Shown piece after piece: positions 51,633 to 60,070 of a stretch of 62,711 bases of DNA. A program made the translations under genes and the position numbers. Position 1 is the stretch's first letter, and every line of letters starts with the position of its first letter. The notes beneath the pieces are model-generated. The model did no database searches. It was given only the letters and a program-made list of their open reading frames with translations, and was not told the DNA's origin. The stretch covers positions 1-62,711 of the forward strand of contig JASLIL010000112.1 in the NCBI GenBank assembly GCA_030152145.1, in the 5' to 3' direction. Source of the stretch: Tissierellales bacterium. Its GTDB lineage: Bacteria > Bacillota > Clostridia > Tissierellales > JASKZW01.

Positions 51633-52574
51633 ATGTGTACACACATAACATTGAAAAATAATAGGGGTAATATAATAACAGCTAGAACTATTGGTTTTTC
51701 TATAAAAAAACCCGAAATATTTTTAGTTCCAAGAAAATATTTGATAAAATTTACTAGGTTCAAGGCTCTACATTATCATCATGGATTTATTGGATTAGGA
51801 AAAAAAGAAGCTGACTATATCTTCTTGGATGGTGTAAATGAAAAGGGCTTAAGTTGTAGTAGCTTACTATCTGAAGAATTTGAAGATTATAGGTTAAAAG
51901 GTTCTAGGAAGAAAATAAATTTAGCTCCTGGAGAGTTGGTTAAATGGATTTTATCTAACTACAAAGATGTAATGGAGTTGATAGATGACCTAAAAAATTT
52001 AAATATTGTATTTAAAAATTATAGAAAAGCCATTTTATTTCATTGGATAGTAACTGATAGCTCTGGGAATTCTATAATTTTACAAGCAAAATCAGATGGA
52101 TTTAAGATATACAAAAATAATTTAGGACCTCTGTCCAATGGTCCAAATATCAGTTGGCAATATGTTAATTTGAAAAGAATAACAGGAGTATTTATTTTTG
52201 AATATAAAAATAAATATATGGAGAAAATCTATGTAAGTAGTTTTGGAGAAGATGAAATGTTTGATGATTATAATAGTTATCAATCAAGATTTATAAAGGC
52301 TGTAGTTTCCGAGAACTCTATTGCTAATTTAGAAACATATCATGATAGCCTTAAAGTGGTAAAAAGTTTACTTAATAGTATTAGATTCTCTAATAATGCT
52401 AGAGGAGAGAATTCTAAAAATAAAGAAATGAATTATTCACTATATATATCCTTAGATAAGTTAACTTTATATTTTAATTTTTCTGATTATCATAAACCTC
52501 ATAAAGTAGATTTAAAAATGATAGATTTAAATTCTTATAAAATGTTAATCTTTGATAAGAATAAAGGTATCTAG
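51633..52574 (+). CDS. Choloylglycine hydrolase-family (Ntn) amidase homologue
   Basis: A 313-residue protein of the bile salt hydrolase / penicillin V acylase family. Met is followed by Cys2 (MCTHITLKN), the N-terminal nucleophile. Also present are the Arg in TARTIGF, VNEKGLSCSSLL, LSNGPNISWQYVNL and Arg in YQSRFIKAV. The conserved Asp of the R-x-x-D motif is Gly here. It may hydrolyse bile salts, N-acyl homoserine lactones or beta-lactam side chains, or be catalytically weak. The ATG at 51633 after GGGAGG exposes Cys2. AT-rich compared with neighbours. Confidence 0.82.
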   Translation: MCTHITLKNNRGNIITARTIGFSIKKPEIFLVPRKYLIKFTRFKALHYHHGFIGLGKKEADYIFLDGVNEKGLSCSSLLSEEFEDYRLKGSRKKINLAPGELVKWILSNYKDVMELIDDLKNLNIVFKNYRKAILFHWIVTDSSGNSIILQAKSDGFKIYKNNLGPLSNGPNISWQYVNLKRITGVFIFEYKNKYMEKIYVSSFGEDEMFDDYNSYQSRFIKAVVSENSIANLETYHDSLKVVKSLLNSIRFSNNARGENSKNKEMNYSLYISLDKLTLYFNFSDYHKPHKVDLKMIDLNSYKMLIFDKNKGI

Positions 52575-52629
52575 GCTTAGTGATAGGGATTGAGTCTTAA
52601 AAATACTAAATAATTTAAGGAGGAATTTT

Positions 52630-53097
52630 ATGGATGTTTTAAAAGAAATTAAAAAAGAGCATGATGAATTTAGAAAGCTTATTAGAGAGATAGAAAAATT
52701 AGAAGGAGAAGACAAAAGAATAGCTTTCATAGAACTTTACAGCAAGTTAAAGGGTCATCACTATGCAGAAGAAAAAGTGGTTTTTCCCCATGTTAAGGCT
52801 AGAGCTAAGGCCGAAGATAAGGAAACTATTTTAGAGATGGTAGAAGAGCATAACCTAGGTTCATATCAGCTTAGTTTACTTGATAGAACCAGCTTAGAAA
52901 GTGAAACTTGGTCGGCAAAATTTTCAGTCTTAAAAGAAATTTTAACTCATCACATGGATGAAGAAGAAGATAAGTTTTTTAAGTTGGCAGACTTTGTCTT
53001 AAATGATCAGGAGAGAAAAAGCCTGTATGATGAGTTTGAAAAAAATATGAAAAAAGGCAAGGAGAGACAAGAGAAGAAGCTTACTAAAGATTTATAA
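52630..53097 (+). CDS. Hemerythrin HHE-domain protein
   Basis: A 155-residue four-helix protein with the HHE pattern: His in IKKEHDEFRKLI (residue 11), HHYAEEKVVFPH (about 48-59), EEHNLGSYQLS (about 81) and THHMDEEEDKFF (about 109-119). It may bind a di-iron centre for oxygen, NO or oxidative iron repair. AAGGAGG before ATG. Located between an Ntn amidase and a MarR operon and close to catalase and hcp. Confidence 0.92.
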   Translation: MDVLKEIKKEHDEFRKLIREIEKLEGEDKRIAFIELYSKLKGHHYAEEKVVFPHVKARAKAEDKETILEMVEEHNLGSYQLSLLDRTSLESETWSAKFSVLKEILTHHMDEEEDKFFKLADFVLNDQERKSLYDEFEKNMKKGKERQEKKLTKDL

Positions 53098-53174
53098 TAA
53101 CCAAGGAGTTGGGTATAGAAATATTATGATATGGGCTTAAGATGTGAATCTTTTGTCCATATTTTTTTCTAAAA

Positions 53175-53198
53175 AGATAGTTAGTAGACTAACTATCT
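53175..53198. promoter_or_regulatory. MarR-type operator 1
   Basis: A perfect 24-base palindrome (AGATAGTTAGT, AG, ACTAACTATCT) abutting the -35 box of the exporter-operon promoter. Confidence 0.85.
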
Positions 53199-53226
53199 TG
53201 ACATTGGTTTAAAATAGTAGTAAGAT
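53198..53226 (+). promoter_or_regulatory. Promoter of the marR-ABC exporter operon
   Basis: TTGACA (53198-53203), exactly 17 bases and TAAGAT (53221-53226). The -35 box begins at the end of operator 1. Confidence 0.85.
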
Positions 53227-53242
53227 TTGAACTATGAAAAAA

Positions 53243-53260
53243 TAGTTAGTCTACTAACTA
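53243..53260. promoter_or_regulatory. MarR-type operator 2
   Basis: TAGTTAGT, CT, ACTAACTA: same arms as operator 1, located about 10-28 bases after the expected transcription start. Confidence 0.85.
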
Positions 53261-53276
53261 ATAAAGGGGGAGTTCT

Positions 53277-53714
53277 ATGGGAGAGTCTAAAAGAGATACT
53301 GTCTATTATGTTTTTGGGCAGGTTCAGAAGCTGCACTATCAAAGGCTCTATAATCTATTAGATGAGATTGGTCTTTATCCAGGTCAACCTCATTTACTAT
53401 ATGTTTTGGATTTAAGGGGTGGTTTAAGCCAGAAGGAGCTATCTGAAATTCTCCATGTGGCTCCAGCTACTATGACAGCTACTATAAAAAAGATGGAGAG
53501 TCTTGAACTTATATACAGGGAAAGGGATCCCCATGATAAGAGAATATCTCGAGTATATATATCTTCTAAGGGTAGAAATATGGCTAGAGAGTCTATGAAG
53601 GTTTTTGAGAGGATAAATGAAGATTGTTTTGGTAATTTTACAGAAGAGGAGAAGAAAAATTTACAGCTTCTTCTGGAGAAAATAAGAAGGAATTTAGAGG
53701 AAGTTTCCTTTTAA
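53277..53714 (+). CDS. MarR family transcriptional repressor
   Basis: A 145-residue dimeric winged-helix protein. DNA-binding part about residues 40-105: GGLSQKELSEILHVAPATMTATIKKMESLELIYRERDPHDKRISRVYIS, with the wing Asp-Arg DKR. Two matching palindromes flank its own promoter. It precedes two ABC exporter genes by 15 bases, so it most likely represses its operon until a drug or toxic compound binds. Confidence 0.95.
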   Translation: MGESKRDTVYYVFGQVQKLHYQRLYNLLDEIGLYPGQPHLLYVLDLRGGLSQKELSEILHVAPATMTATIKKMESLELIYRERDPHDKRISRVYISSKGRNMARESMKVFERINEDCFGNFTEEEKKNLQLLLEKIRRNLEEVSF

Positions 53715-53729
53715 GTTTAGGAGGGTATT

Positions 53730-55952
53730 ATGAAAAAGGTATTTAAAGAGTTAAAACCATTTAGAGTGACTATTCTTATAATCTTAGGTCTACTTTTTAT
53801 TCAGGCCATGGCTAATCTAGCCCTTCCGGATTATATGTCTAATATAGTAAATATTGGTATTCAACAGGAAGGGTTAGACGAATCTATACCAGAAGCTATA
53901 AGACAGACAGAGATGGAGGATATAGTCCTATTTTTAACAGAAGAGGAAGAATCTATAGTTAAAGAATCCTATAGATTAGTTGGTAAGGAGGCCATAAATA
54001 AAAAAGAAAATAAGATTTACCTGGATAGATTTCCAAATATGGCCAAGGAAAATGTATATGTGTTAAAGAACAAAAACAACCTTGATAAACTAGAGGGTTT
54101 ATTTGATAGGGCCATAGTAGTGAGAAGTTTAATGACCCTAAATGGCAAGGAAAATCCTTTTAAGGATAAAATGAAGAATCTTCCAGAGGGTCTTGGATTT
54201 ACAGATCTTTTAAAGAGTCAGAGCAATGAGAATAGACTTAGAATTCTTGAGGAGATTAACTCAAAAATTGAAGACCTACCAGCCATGTATATTAGGGATG
54301 GTAGCATAAGGTATGTTTCCAATGAGTATAGGGAGTTAGGTGTGGATATAAATAAGGTTCAGAGAAATTATATATTAAAGATGGGTGCTTTTATGCTCTT
54401 AATATCTCTTTTGGCCATGGCTACATCAATAATTGTAGGACTTCTATCCTCAAAGACAGCTAATGGATTTGCTAAAAATCTAAGGGATAAGGTCTTTAAA
54501 AAGGTTGCAGAATTTTCTAATGAAGAATTCAATAATTTTTCAACAGCTTCTTTGATAACTAGAAGTACCAATGATATTCAACAAATACAGAATTTTACAT
54601 CAATGACTTTGAAGATGGTCTTCTTTGCTCCAATTCTAGGTATTGGTGGTATTATAAGGGCTCTTCAAACTAATGTTTCTATGGCTTGGATTGTAGGTTT
54701 AGGAGTTTTAATCATAAGTCTTTTTGTAATAGTATTATTTATATTTGCGACTCCTCTTTTCAAAAAGTCTCAGAAGTTTGTAGACAGATTAAATTTGGTT
54801 ACTCGTGAGTCTCTAACAGGTATGTTGGTTATTAGGGCTTTTAATAATCAGGCTTTTGAAGAAGAGAAGTTTAAGGGTGTAAATAAAGAACTTACAGGAA
54901 CCCATTTAAAGATATCTAGAATAATGATAGCTATGATGCCGGGTATGCAACTTTTAATGAATGCTATAGTGCTTTTAATTTTCTGGGTGGGAGCTAAGGA
55001 AATAGATAAGGCAAATATTCAGGTTGGTGACATGATGGCTTTTATCCAATATGCAATGCAGATAATAATGTCCTTTTTAATGCTTTCAATGGTTTCCATA
55101 ATCATGCCTAGGGCTATGGTTTCAATTCAGAGGGTTGAGGAGCTATTGGCAACAGATGTTAAGATAAAGGATCCTATAGATCCTAGAAGTCTAGATAAAC
55201 TAGATGGAGTAGTAGAGTTTGATAAAGTTAGCTTTAAATATCCTGCTGGGGATGACTATGTTCTTAAAGACCTTAGGTTTAAGGCATTTCCTGGAGAGAT
55301 GACAGCTTTTATAGGAAGTACTGGAAGTGGTAAAACAAGTTTAGTAAATTTAATACCAAGACTTTATGATGTTAGTGAAGGTAGTGTAAAGATAGATGGT
55401 GTTGATGTGAGGGATATAAACCTTAAGGATTTAAGATCTATAATAGGCTATGTTCCTCAACAGGCTCTTTTATTTTCAGGAACTATAGATAGTAATATAA
55501 AGTATGGTAAAAATCAAGGTATTAGCCAGAATCAAATGGAAAAGGCTATAGAGATAGCTCAGGCTGAGGACTTTGTCTTGGATTATGAAAAGGGCTATGA
55601 CAGCCCTATATCTCAGGGAGGTAGTAATGTTTCTGGAGGTCAGAGACAAAGACTTTCAATAGCTCGTGCCATTGCCTCTAAACCTAGAATACTGATTTTT
55701 GATGATTCTTTTTCTGCTCTAGACTTTAAGACAGACAAGGCCCTAAGAAATAGCTTAAAGGAGAATTTTTCTGATTCTACAATTCTAGTAGTTGCACAAA
55801 GGATTAATACTATTAAGGATGCAGAAAATATAATAGTTCTTGATGAAGGCAGAATTGTTGGATCTGGTAGCCATAGGGAGTTACTAGAAAAATGTAAGGT
55901 TTACCAACAGATTGCTATGTCACAGCTATCAGAGGAGGAACTGGGAATATGA
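53730..55952 (+). CDS. Heterodimeric ABC exporter subunit A (large outside insertion)
   Basis: A 740-residue half-transporter. TM1 about 13-33, then a roughly 170-residue extracytoplasmic insertion, TM2 from about 214, four more helices, and the ATPase domain from about 500. Walker A GSTGSGKTS (about 528), signature VSGGQRQR (about 633), Walker B ILIFDDSFSALD (about 653). The catalytic Glu is Asp, the usual degenerate site of heterodimers. It overlaps the second subunit gene by 4 bases (ATGA). Likely exports drugs or lipids. Confidence 0.93.
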   Translation: MKKVFKELKPFRVTILIILGLLFIQAMANLALPDYMSNIVNIGIQQEGLDESIPEAIRQTEMEDIVLFLTEEEESIVKESYRLVGKEAINKKENKIYLDRFPNMAKENVYVLKNKNNLDKLEGLFDRAIVVRSLMTLNGKENPFKDKMKNLPEGLGFTDLLKSQSNENRLRILEEINSKIEDLPAMYIRDGSIRYVSNEYRELGVDINKVQRNYILKMGAFMLLISLLAMATSIIVGLLSSKTANGFAKNLRDKVFKKVAEFSNEEFNNFSTASLITRSTNDIQQIQNFTSMTLKMVFFAPILGIGGIIRALQTNVSMAWIVGLGVLIISLFVIVLFIFATPLFKKSQKFVDRLNLVTRESLTGMLVIRAFNNQAFEEEKFKGVNKELTGTHLKISRIMIAMMPGMQLLMNAIVLLIFWVGAKEIDKANIQVGDMMAFIQYAMQIIMSFLMLSMVSIIMPRAMVSIQRVEELLATDVKIKDPIDPRSLDKLDGVVEFDKVSFKYPAGDDYVLKDLRFKAFPGEMTAFIGSTGSGKTSLVNLIPRLYDVSEGSVKIDGVDVRDINLKDLRSIIGYVPQQALLFSGTIDSNIKYGKNQGISQNQMEKAIEIAQAEDFVLDYEKGYDSPISQGGSNVSGGQRQRLSIARAIASKPRILIFDDSFSALDFKTDKALRNSLKENFSDSTILVVAQRINTIKDAENIIVLDEGRIVGSGSHRELLEKCKVYQQIAMSQLSEEELGI

Positions 55953-57802
55953 AAGAAATAAAAGATAAAAATAGAAATAAAAATACGAAGAATAATCCTG
56001 GGCCTGGTGGTGGAGGTTTTAAAGGACCTGGCGAAAAACCTAAGAACTTCAAGTCTACAGCCAGAAAGCTTTTGGATAGCCTAAAACCTTATAAGTTTAA
56101 ACTGATTATGGTTATAATTTTCGCTATAGGTAGCACAGTCTTCTCTATAGTGGGACCTAAGATCATAGGGGACATGACCAGTCTAATATTTGAGGGAATA
56201 GTAAGCAAGTTACAAGGCCTGGGAGGTATGGATTTTGATAGGATAAGATCTATAATTATGAAGCTAGTTGGACTTTACCTAGTATCAGCAGGTCTAGCAT
56301 ATATTCAAGGCTTTATAATAACTGGTGTAGCTCAGAAATTCTCTTATAAGTTAAGGGAGGATGTATCTAAGAAGATAAACAAAATACCCTTAAGCTACTT
56401 TGACAAGGTTAGTTATGGCGATGTTCTATCTCGTGTCACTAATGATATAGATACAGTCAGCCAAACTCTAAACCAAAGTTTAAGTCAGATTATAACTTCT
56501 GTTATAACTTTACTTGGTATCCTTGTAATGATGATATCCATATCCTTTAGGATGACCTTGGTTTCTATATTGGTAATACCTCTATCTATGGGACTGATTA
56601 TGGCAGTAATAAAGAAGTCTCAAGGATACTTTACGGCACAACAGAAGACCTTGGGAGAGGTAAATGGTCATATAGAAGAAGTTTATGGTGGGCATAATGT
56701 TATGAAGGCCTTTAACGGAGAGGCTCAGGAACTGGAGAAATTCAATCATATAAATGAAAAGCTTTATGATGCAGGCTGGAAGGCCATGTTTCTATCAGGA
56801 CTAATGCAGCCTATAATGGCTTTTGTAGGTAATATAGGATATGTTTTAGTTTCTGTAGTAGGTGCCTGGTTTACTGTTCAGGGCGTTATAAAGGTGGGTC
56901 ATATTCTTTCTTTTATACAGTATACTAGAAGCTTTAATCAGCCTATAGCCCAGGTAGCTCAGATAAGTAATGTTTTACAATCTACTATAGCTGCAGCAGA
57001 AAGGGTTTATGAATTCCTTGAGGAGGAAGAGGAAGTAGAAGTGACTAATCCCCTTAAACTAGATCAGCCTATAAGAGGTGAAGTTGAGTTTAAGGATATT
57101 AAATTTGGATACGATGAAGATACTATTATTATAGATAAGTTTTCTCAAAAGGTAGCACCAGGACAGAAGGTTGCTATAGTTGGACCTACAGGTGGTGGAA
57201 AAACCACTATAATAAAACTATTGATGAGATTTTATGATGTAGACCAAGGTGCTATCCTGATAGATGGTCATAATATAAAGGATTTTACAAGGCAGGATTT
57301 GAGAAGTAACTTTGGTATGGTATTACAGGATACCTGGTTATTCTCTGGCAGCATAAGGGATAATATCAGGTATGGTAGGCTAGATGCCAGTGATGAGGAA
57401 ATAGTAGAGGCTAGTAAATTAGCCTATGCTGATGGTTTTATAAGGACTATGCCTGATGGTTATGATATGTTAATAAATGAAGAAGCAGATAATATATCTC
57501 AGGGACAAAAGCAACTTTTAACCATAGCCCGTGCTTTAATATCAGATCCTAAGATCTTGATTTTAGATGAGGCAACATCTTCAGTAGATACTAGGACTGA
57601 GGCCTTGATTCAAAAGGGCATGGAGAATTTAATGGAGGGCAGAACCTCCTTTATAATAGCCCATAGATTATCTACCATAAGAGATGCAGACCTTATTTTG
57701 GTCCTAAAGGATGGAGAGATTATAGAAAGAGGTAATCATGAGGAACTTCTGGCCAAGAAGGGCTTCTATGAGGAACTTTACAATAGTCAATTCAGCCAGT
57801 AA
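55949..57802 (+). CDS. Heterodimeric ABC exporter subunit B
   Basis: A 617-residue half-transporter. Charged, Gly/Pro-rich N-terminus (about 1-35), six helices to about 330, ATPase domain with Walker A GPTGGGKTT (about 411), a changed signature ISQGQKQ (about 516) and a full Walker B ILILDEATSSVD (about 536). The normal Glu here plus the altered signature is the mirror of subunit A, so together they have one working and one degenerate ATP site. Confidence 0.94.
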   Translation: MKEIKDKNRNKNTKNNPGPGGGGFKGPGEKPKNFKSTARKLLDSLKPYKFKLIMVIIFAIGSTVFSIVGPKIIGDMTSLIFEGIVSKLQGLGGMDFDRIRSIIMKLVGLYLVSAGLAYIQGFIITGVAQKFSYKLREDVSKKINKIPLSYFDKVSYGDVLSRVTNDIDTVSQTLNQSLSQIITSVITLLGILVMMISISFRMTLVSILVIPLSMGLIMAVIKKSQGYFTAQQKTLGEVNGHIEEVYGGHNVMKAFNGEAQELEKFNHINEKLYDAGWKAMFLSGLMQPIMAFVGNIGYVLVSVVGAWFTVQGVIKVGHILSFIQYTRSFNQPIAQVAQISNVLQSTIAAAERVYEFLEEEEEVEVTNPLKLDQPIRGEVEFKDIKFGYDEDTIIIDKFSQKVAPGQKVAIVGPTGGGKTTIIKLLMRFYDVDQGAILIDGHNIKDFTRQDLRSNFGMVLQDTWLFSGSIRDNIRYGRLDASDEEIVEASKLAYADGFIRTMPDGYDMLINEEADNISQGQKQLLTIARALISDPKILILDEATSSVDTRTEALIQKGMENLMEGRTSFIIAHRLSTIRDADLILVLKDGEIIERGNHEELLAKKGFYEELYNSQFSQ

Positions 57803-57826
57803 AAGAAAGCCCTAGGGCTTTCTTTT
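57801..57826 (+). terminator. Terminator of the marR-ABC operon
   Basis: AAAAGAAAGCCC / GGGCTTTCTTTT with the stem crossing TA; T4 tail. Confidence 0.9.
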
Positions 57827-57955
57827 ATTATATAGATATATTTAAAAGTTAATCCCTTAGATAGAAATATTCTATTCCCATAATAATAGATGTATTTTAT
57901 AGGCTTTTTTTATATAATGTATCTTGAGAGGAAATAAATAAGGAAGGAGTTTCAT

Positions 57956-58225
57956 ATGGAAAAAAATATACTGTGTATAGATGGGTCTCTAGAGTACATG
58001 GGATTTTTACCAGTGGATCTTTTCAAGTCTAAAGCTATGGCTTTCATAGAGGAGAATGAAATAGAGACAGGGAAATTTACCTGTAGGGAAGGTGATAGGC
58101 ACCAGTTGGATCTGGAATTAGAGCTACATATAGAAAGGTCAGATAGGGATAGGGTAGAGCAACTTTTTATCCACTTTATAGAAAAAAACAACTGGCTTTT
58201 TAGTGGGGGGACAGATTTTTTATAA
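57956..58225 (+). CDS. Small protein of unknown function
   Basis: An 89-residue protein with no recognised family. It starts MEKNILCIDGSLEYMGFLPVDLF and has a charged middle (HQLDLELELHIERSDRDRV). No membrane segment. AAGGAGG precedes the ATG, which supports translation. It lies alone before hcp, separated by about 80 bases. Confidence 0.6.
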   Translation: MEKNILCIDGSLEYMGFLPVDLFKSKAMAFIEENEIETGKFTCREGDRHQLDLELELHIERSDRDRVEQLFIHFIEKNNWLFSGGTDFL

Positions 58226-58239
58226 ATAATACTAGTTTG

Positions 58240-58253
58240 GTAACATTTGTTAC
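58240..58253. promoter_or_regulatory. CRP/FNR-type operator candidate upstream of hcp
   Basis: A perfect 14-base palindrome GTAACA-TT-TGTTAC, i.e. GTAAC-N4-GTTAC, about 52 bases before the hcp start. The form fits CRP/FNR-family regulators such as the HcpR class that controls hcp in anaerobes. Confidence 0.6.
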
Positions 58254-58305
58254 AGATTTTAAACTTATTAAGGAATAATATATATAGAGAAGGAGGGATT
58301 TAGAT

Positions 58306-59943
58306 ATGTTTTGTTTTCAATGTCAAGAAGCAGCAAATGGAAAGGGATGCACTAAGTTAGGTGTTTGTGGTAAGACCAGCAGTCTGGCAGAACTCCAGGA
58401 TATCTTAATCTACATTACCAAGGAAATTTCAAGTTTGGGAACTTATTTAGATATGAATGGAATAGTAATAGAAGAGATGGATAGGTTTATAGTTGAGAAT
58501 TTATTTATGACTGTTACCAATGCCAACTTTGATGAAGAAAGATTTATGGAGAGAATTAGGGAGAGCTTGGTTTATGAAGAAACCATAAAGGAAGTTTTAA
58601 GAAGTCAGGAACTTCTAGAAGGTGAGTTGGAAGGCCCCCTACTTTCCATAGATCAGTCTGGGGAGATAGTAGTTAATAGGTCTAATCCTAAACTAGGAGT
58701 ACTGGCTGAGGAAAATGAAGACCTAAGATCTCTTAAGGAATTGATTATATATGGTCTTAAGGGAATAGCAGCCTACTATGAACATGTTTTAAATATGGGC
58801 TATGAGGATCCAGAAATCTTACAGTTCATAAGATTTACCCTATCAGAAACCCTTAGGGATGGGATTACAGAGGAAGAACTAATAGGGCTAACCCTTAAAA
58901 CTGGTAGCTACGGAGTTAATGTTATGGCCTTATTGGACAGGGCCCACAATGAAACTTTTGGCATGCCAGAGATTACAGAGGTTGAGATTGGCGTTGGCAC
59001 TAGGCCAGGAATACTTATATCTGGCCATGACCTAGTGGACTTTAAGGAACTTTTAGAACAATCAAAGGACAGTGGAGTAGACATATATACCCATGGGGAA
59101 ATGCTACCAGGCCACTACTATCCAGAGTTAAAGAAATATGATCACCTAGTAGGAAACTATGGAAATGCCTGGTGGAAGCAAAGGGAAGAGTTTGAAAGCT
59201 TCAATGGACCTATACTATTTACAACCAACTGTATAGTTCCTCCAAAGGATAGTTACAAGGACAAGGTCTTTACTACAGGAAGCTCTGGCTACCCAGGATT
59301 TAAGCACATAGTAGCAAACAGTAAAAATAAGAAGGATTTTTCAGAGCTTATAGAACTAGCTAAGAAACAGGCCCCGCCTAGAGCTATAGAAGAGGGAAAG
59401 ATAGTAGGTGGATTTGGCCACGGACAGGTTAGTCTTCTAGCTGATGACATAGTTAGGTTGGTTAAGGAAGGAAAGATTAGAAAGTTTGTAGTTATGGCAG
59501 GCTGTGATGGTAGAATGAAGTCCAGAGACTACTATGAGGACTTTGCCAAATCCCTAGCCAAGGATACGGTAATCCTAACTGCAGGATGTGCAAAGTACAG
59601 GTACAATAAGTTAGATTTAGGAGATATTGAGGGAGTTCCTAGGGTTTTAGATGCAGGTCAATGTAATGACTCCTTCTCCCTGGTTATGATAGCCTTAAAA
59701 CTTAAGGAGGCCTTTGGTTTAGACAACCTAAATGACCTTCCTATAGTTTACAATATAGCCTGGTATGAGCAAAAGGCAGTTATAGTTCTTCTTGCTCTTT
59801 TATATCTGGGAGTTAAGAATATTCACCTAGGACCAAGTCTACCAGCCTTCCTATCAGAGAATATAGTTGATTTTCTAGTAGAAAACTTTGGAATAGCTGG
59901 CATAGGCCAGGTAGAAGAAGACATAAAGGCCTTTGGCCTATAG
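58306..59943 (+). CDS. hcp: Hydroxylamine reductase / hybrid cluster protein
   Basis: A 545-residue class I Hcp with the N-terminal cluster motif C3-x2-C6-x8-C15-x5-C21 (MFCFQCQEAANGKGC...) and later hybrid-cluster ligands, His/Glu in GHDLVDF and HGEML, and Cys in TTNCIVPP, AGCDGR, AGCAKYRYN and AGQCNDSF. It reduces NO or hydroxylamine and defends against nitrosative stress in the cytoplasm. AAGGAGGG precedes the ATG. Confidence 0.97.
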   Translation: MFCFQCQEAANGKGCTKLGVCGKTSSLAELQDILIYITKEISSLGTYLDMNGIVIEEMDRFIVENLFMTVTNANFDEERFMERIRESLVYEETIKEVLRSQELLEGELEGPLLSIDQSGEIVVNRSNPKLGVLAEENEDLRSLKELIIYGLKGIAAYYEHVLNMGYEDPEILQFIRFTLSETLRDGITEEELIGLTLKTGSYGVNVMALLDRAHNETFGMPEITEVEIGVGTRPGILISGHDLVDFKELLEQSKDSGVDIYTHGEMLPGHYYPELKKYDHLVGNYGNAWWKQREEFESFNGPILFTTNCIVPPKDSYKDKVFTTGSSGYPGFKHIVANSKNKKDFSELIELAKKQAPPRAIEEGKIVGGFGHGQVSLLADDIVRLVKEGKIRKFVVMAGCDGRMKSRDYYEDFAKSLAKDTVILTAGCAKYRYNKLDLGDIEGVPRVLDAGQCNDSFSLVMIALKLKEAFGLDNLNDLPIVYNIAWYEQKAVIVLLALLYLGVKNIHLGPSLPAFLSENIVDFLVENFGIAGIGQVEEDIKAFGL

Positions 59944-59954
59944 TATAGAAGAGT

Positions 59955-59987
59955 AAAACTCCAGGGCTTGGGCTTGGAGTTTTTTAC
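59955..59987 (+). terminator. Terminator of hcp
   Basis: AAAACTCCA / TGGAGTTTT with an 11-base loop and T6. Confidence 0.85.
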
Positions 59988-60070
59988 TTCTGGATTTAGG
60001 GCTTAGCTACTGTTGACTTAAGGCCTAAAGTCCTATATTTTAGTAGTAGGGATTAGATTGGAGTGGTTTT

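Noticed and set aside
57952..58191. Antisense 79-codon frame opposite the 89-residue gene
   Set aside because: The plus-strand frame has AAGGAGG with correct spacing; the antisense one has none.
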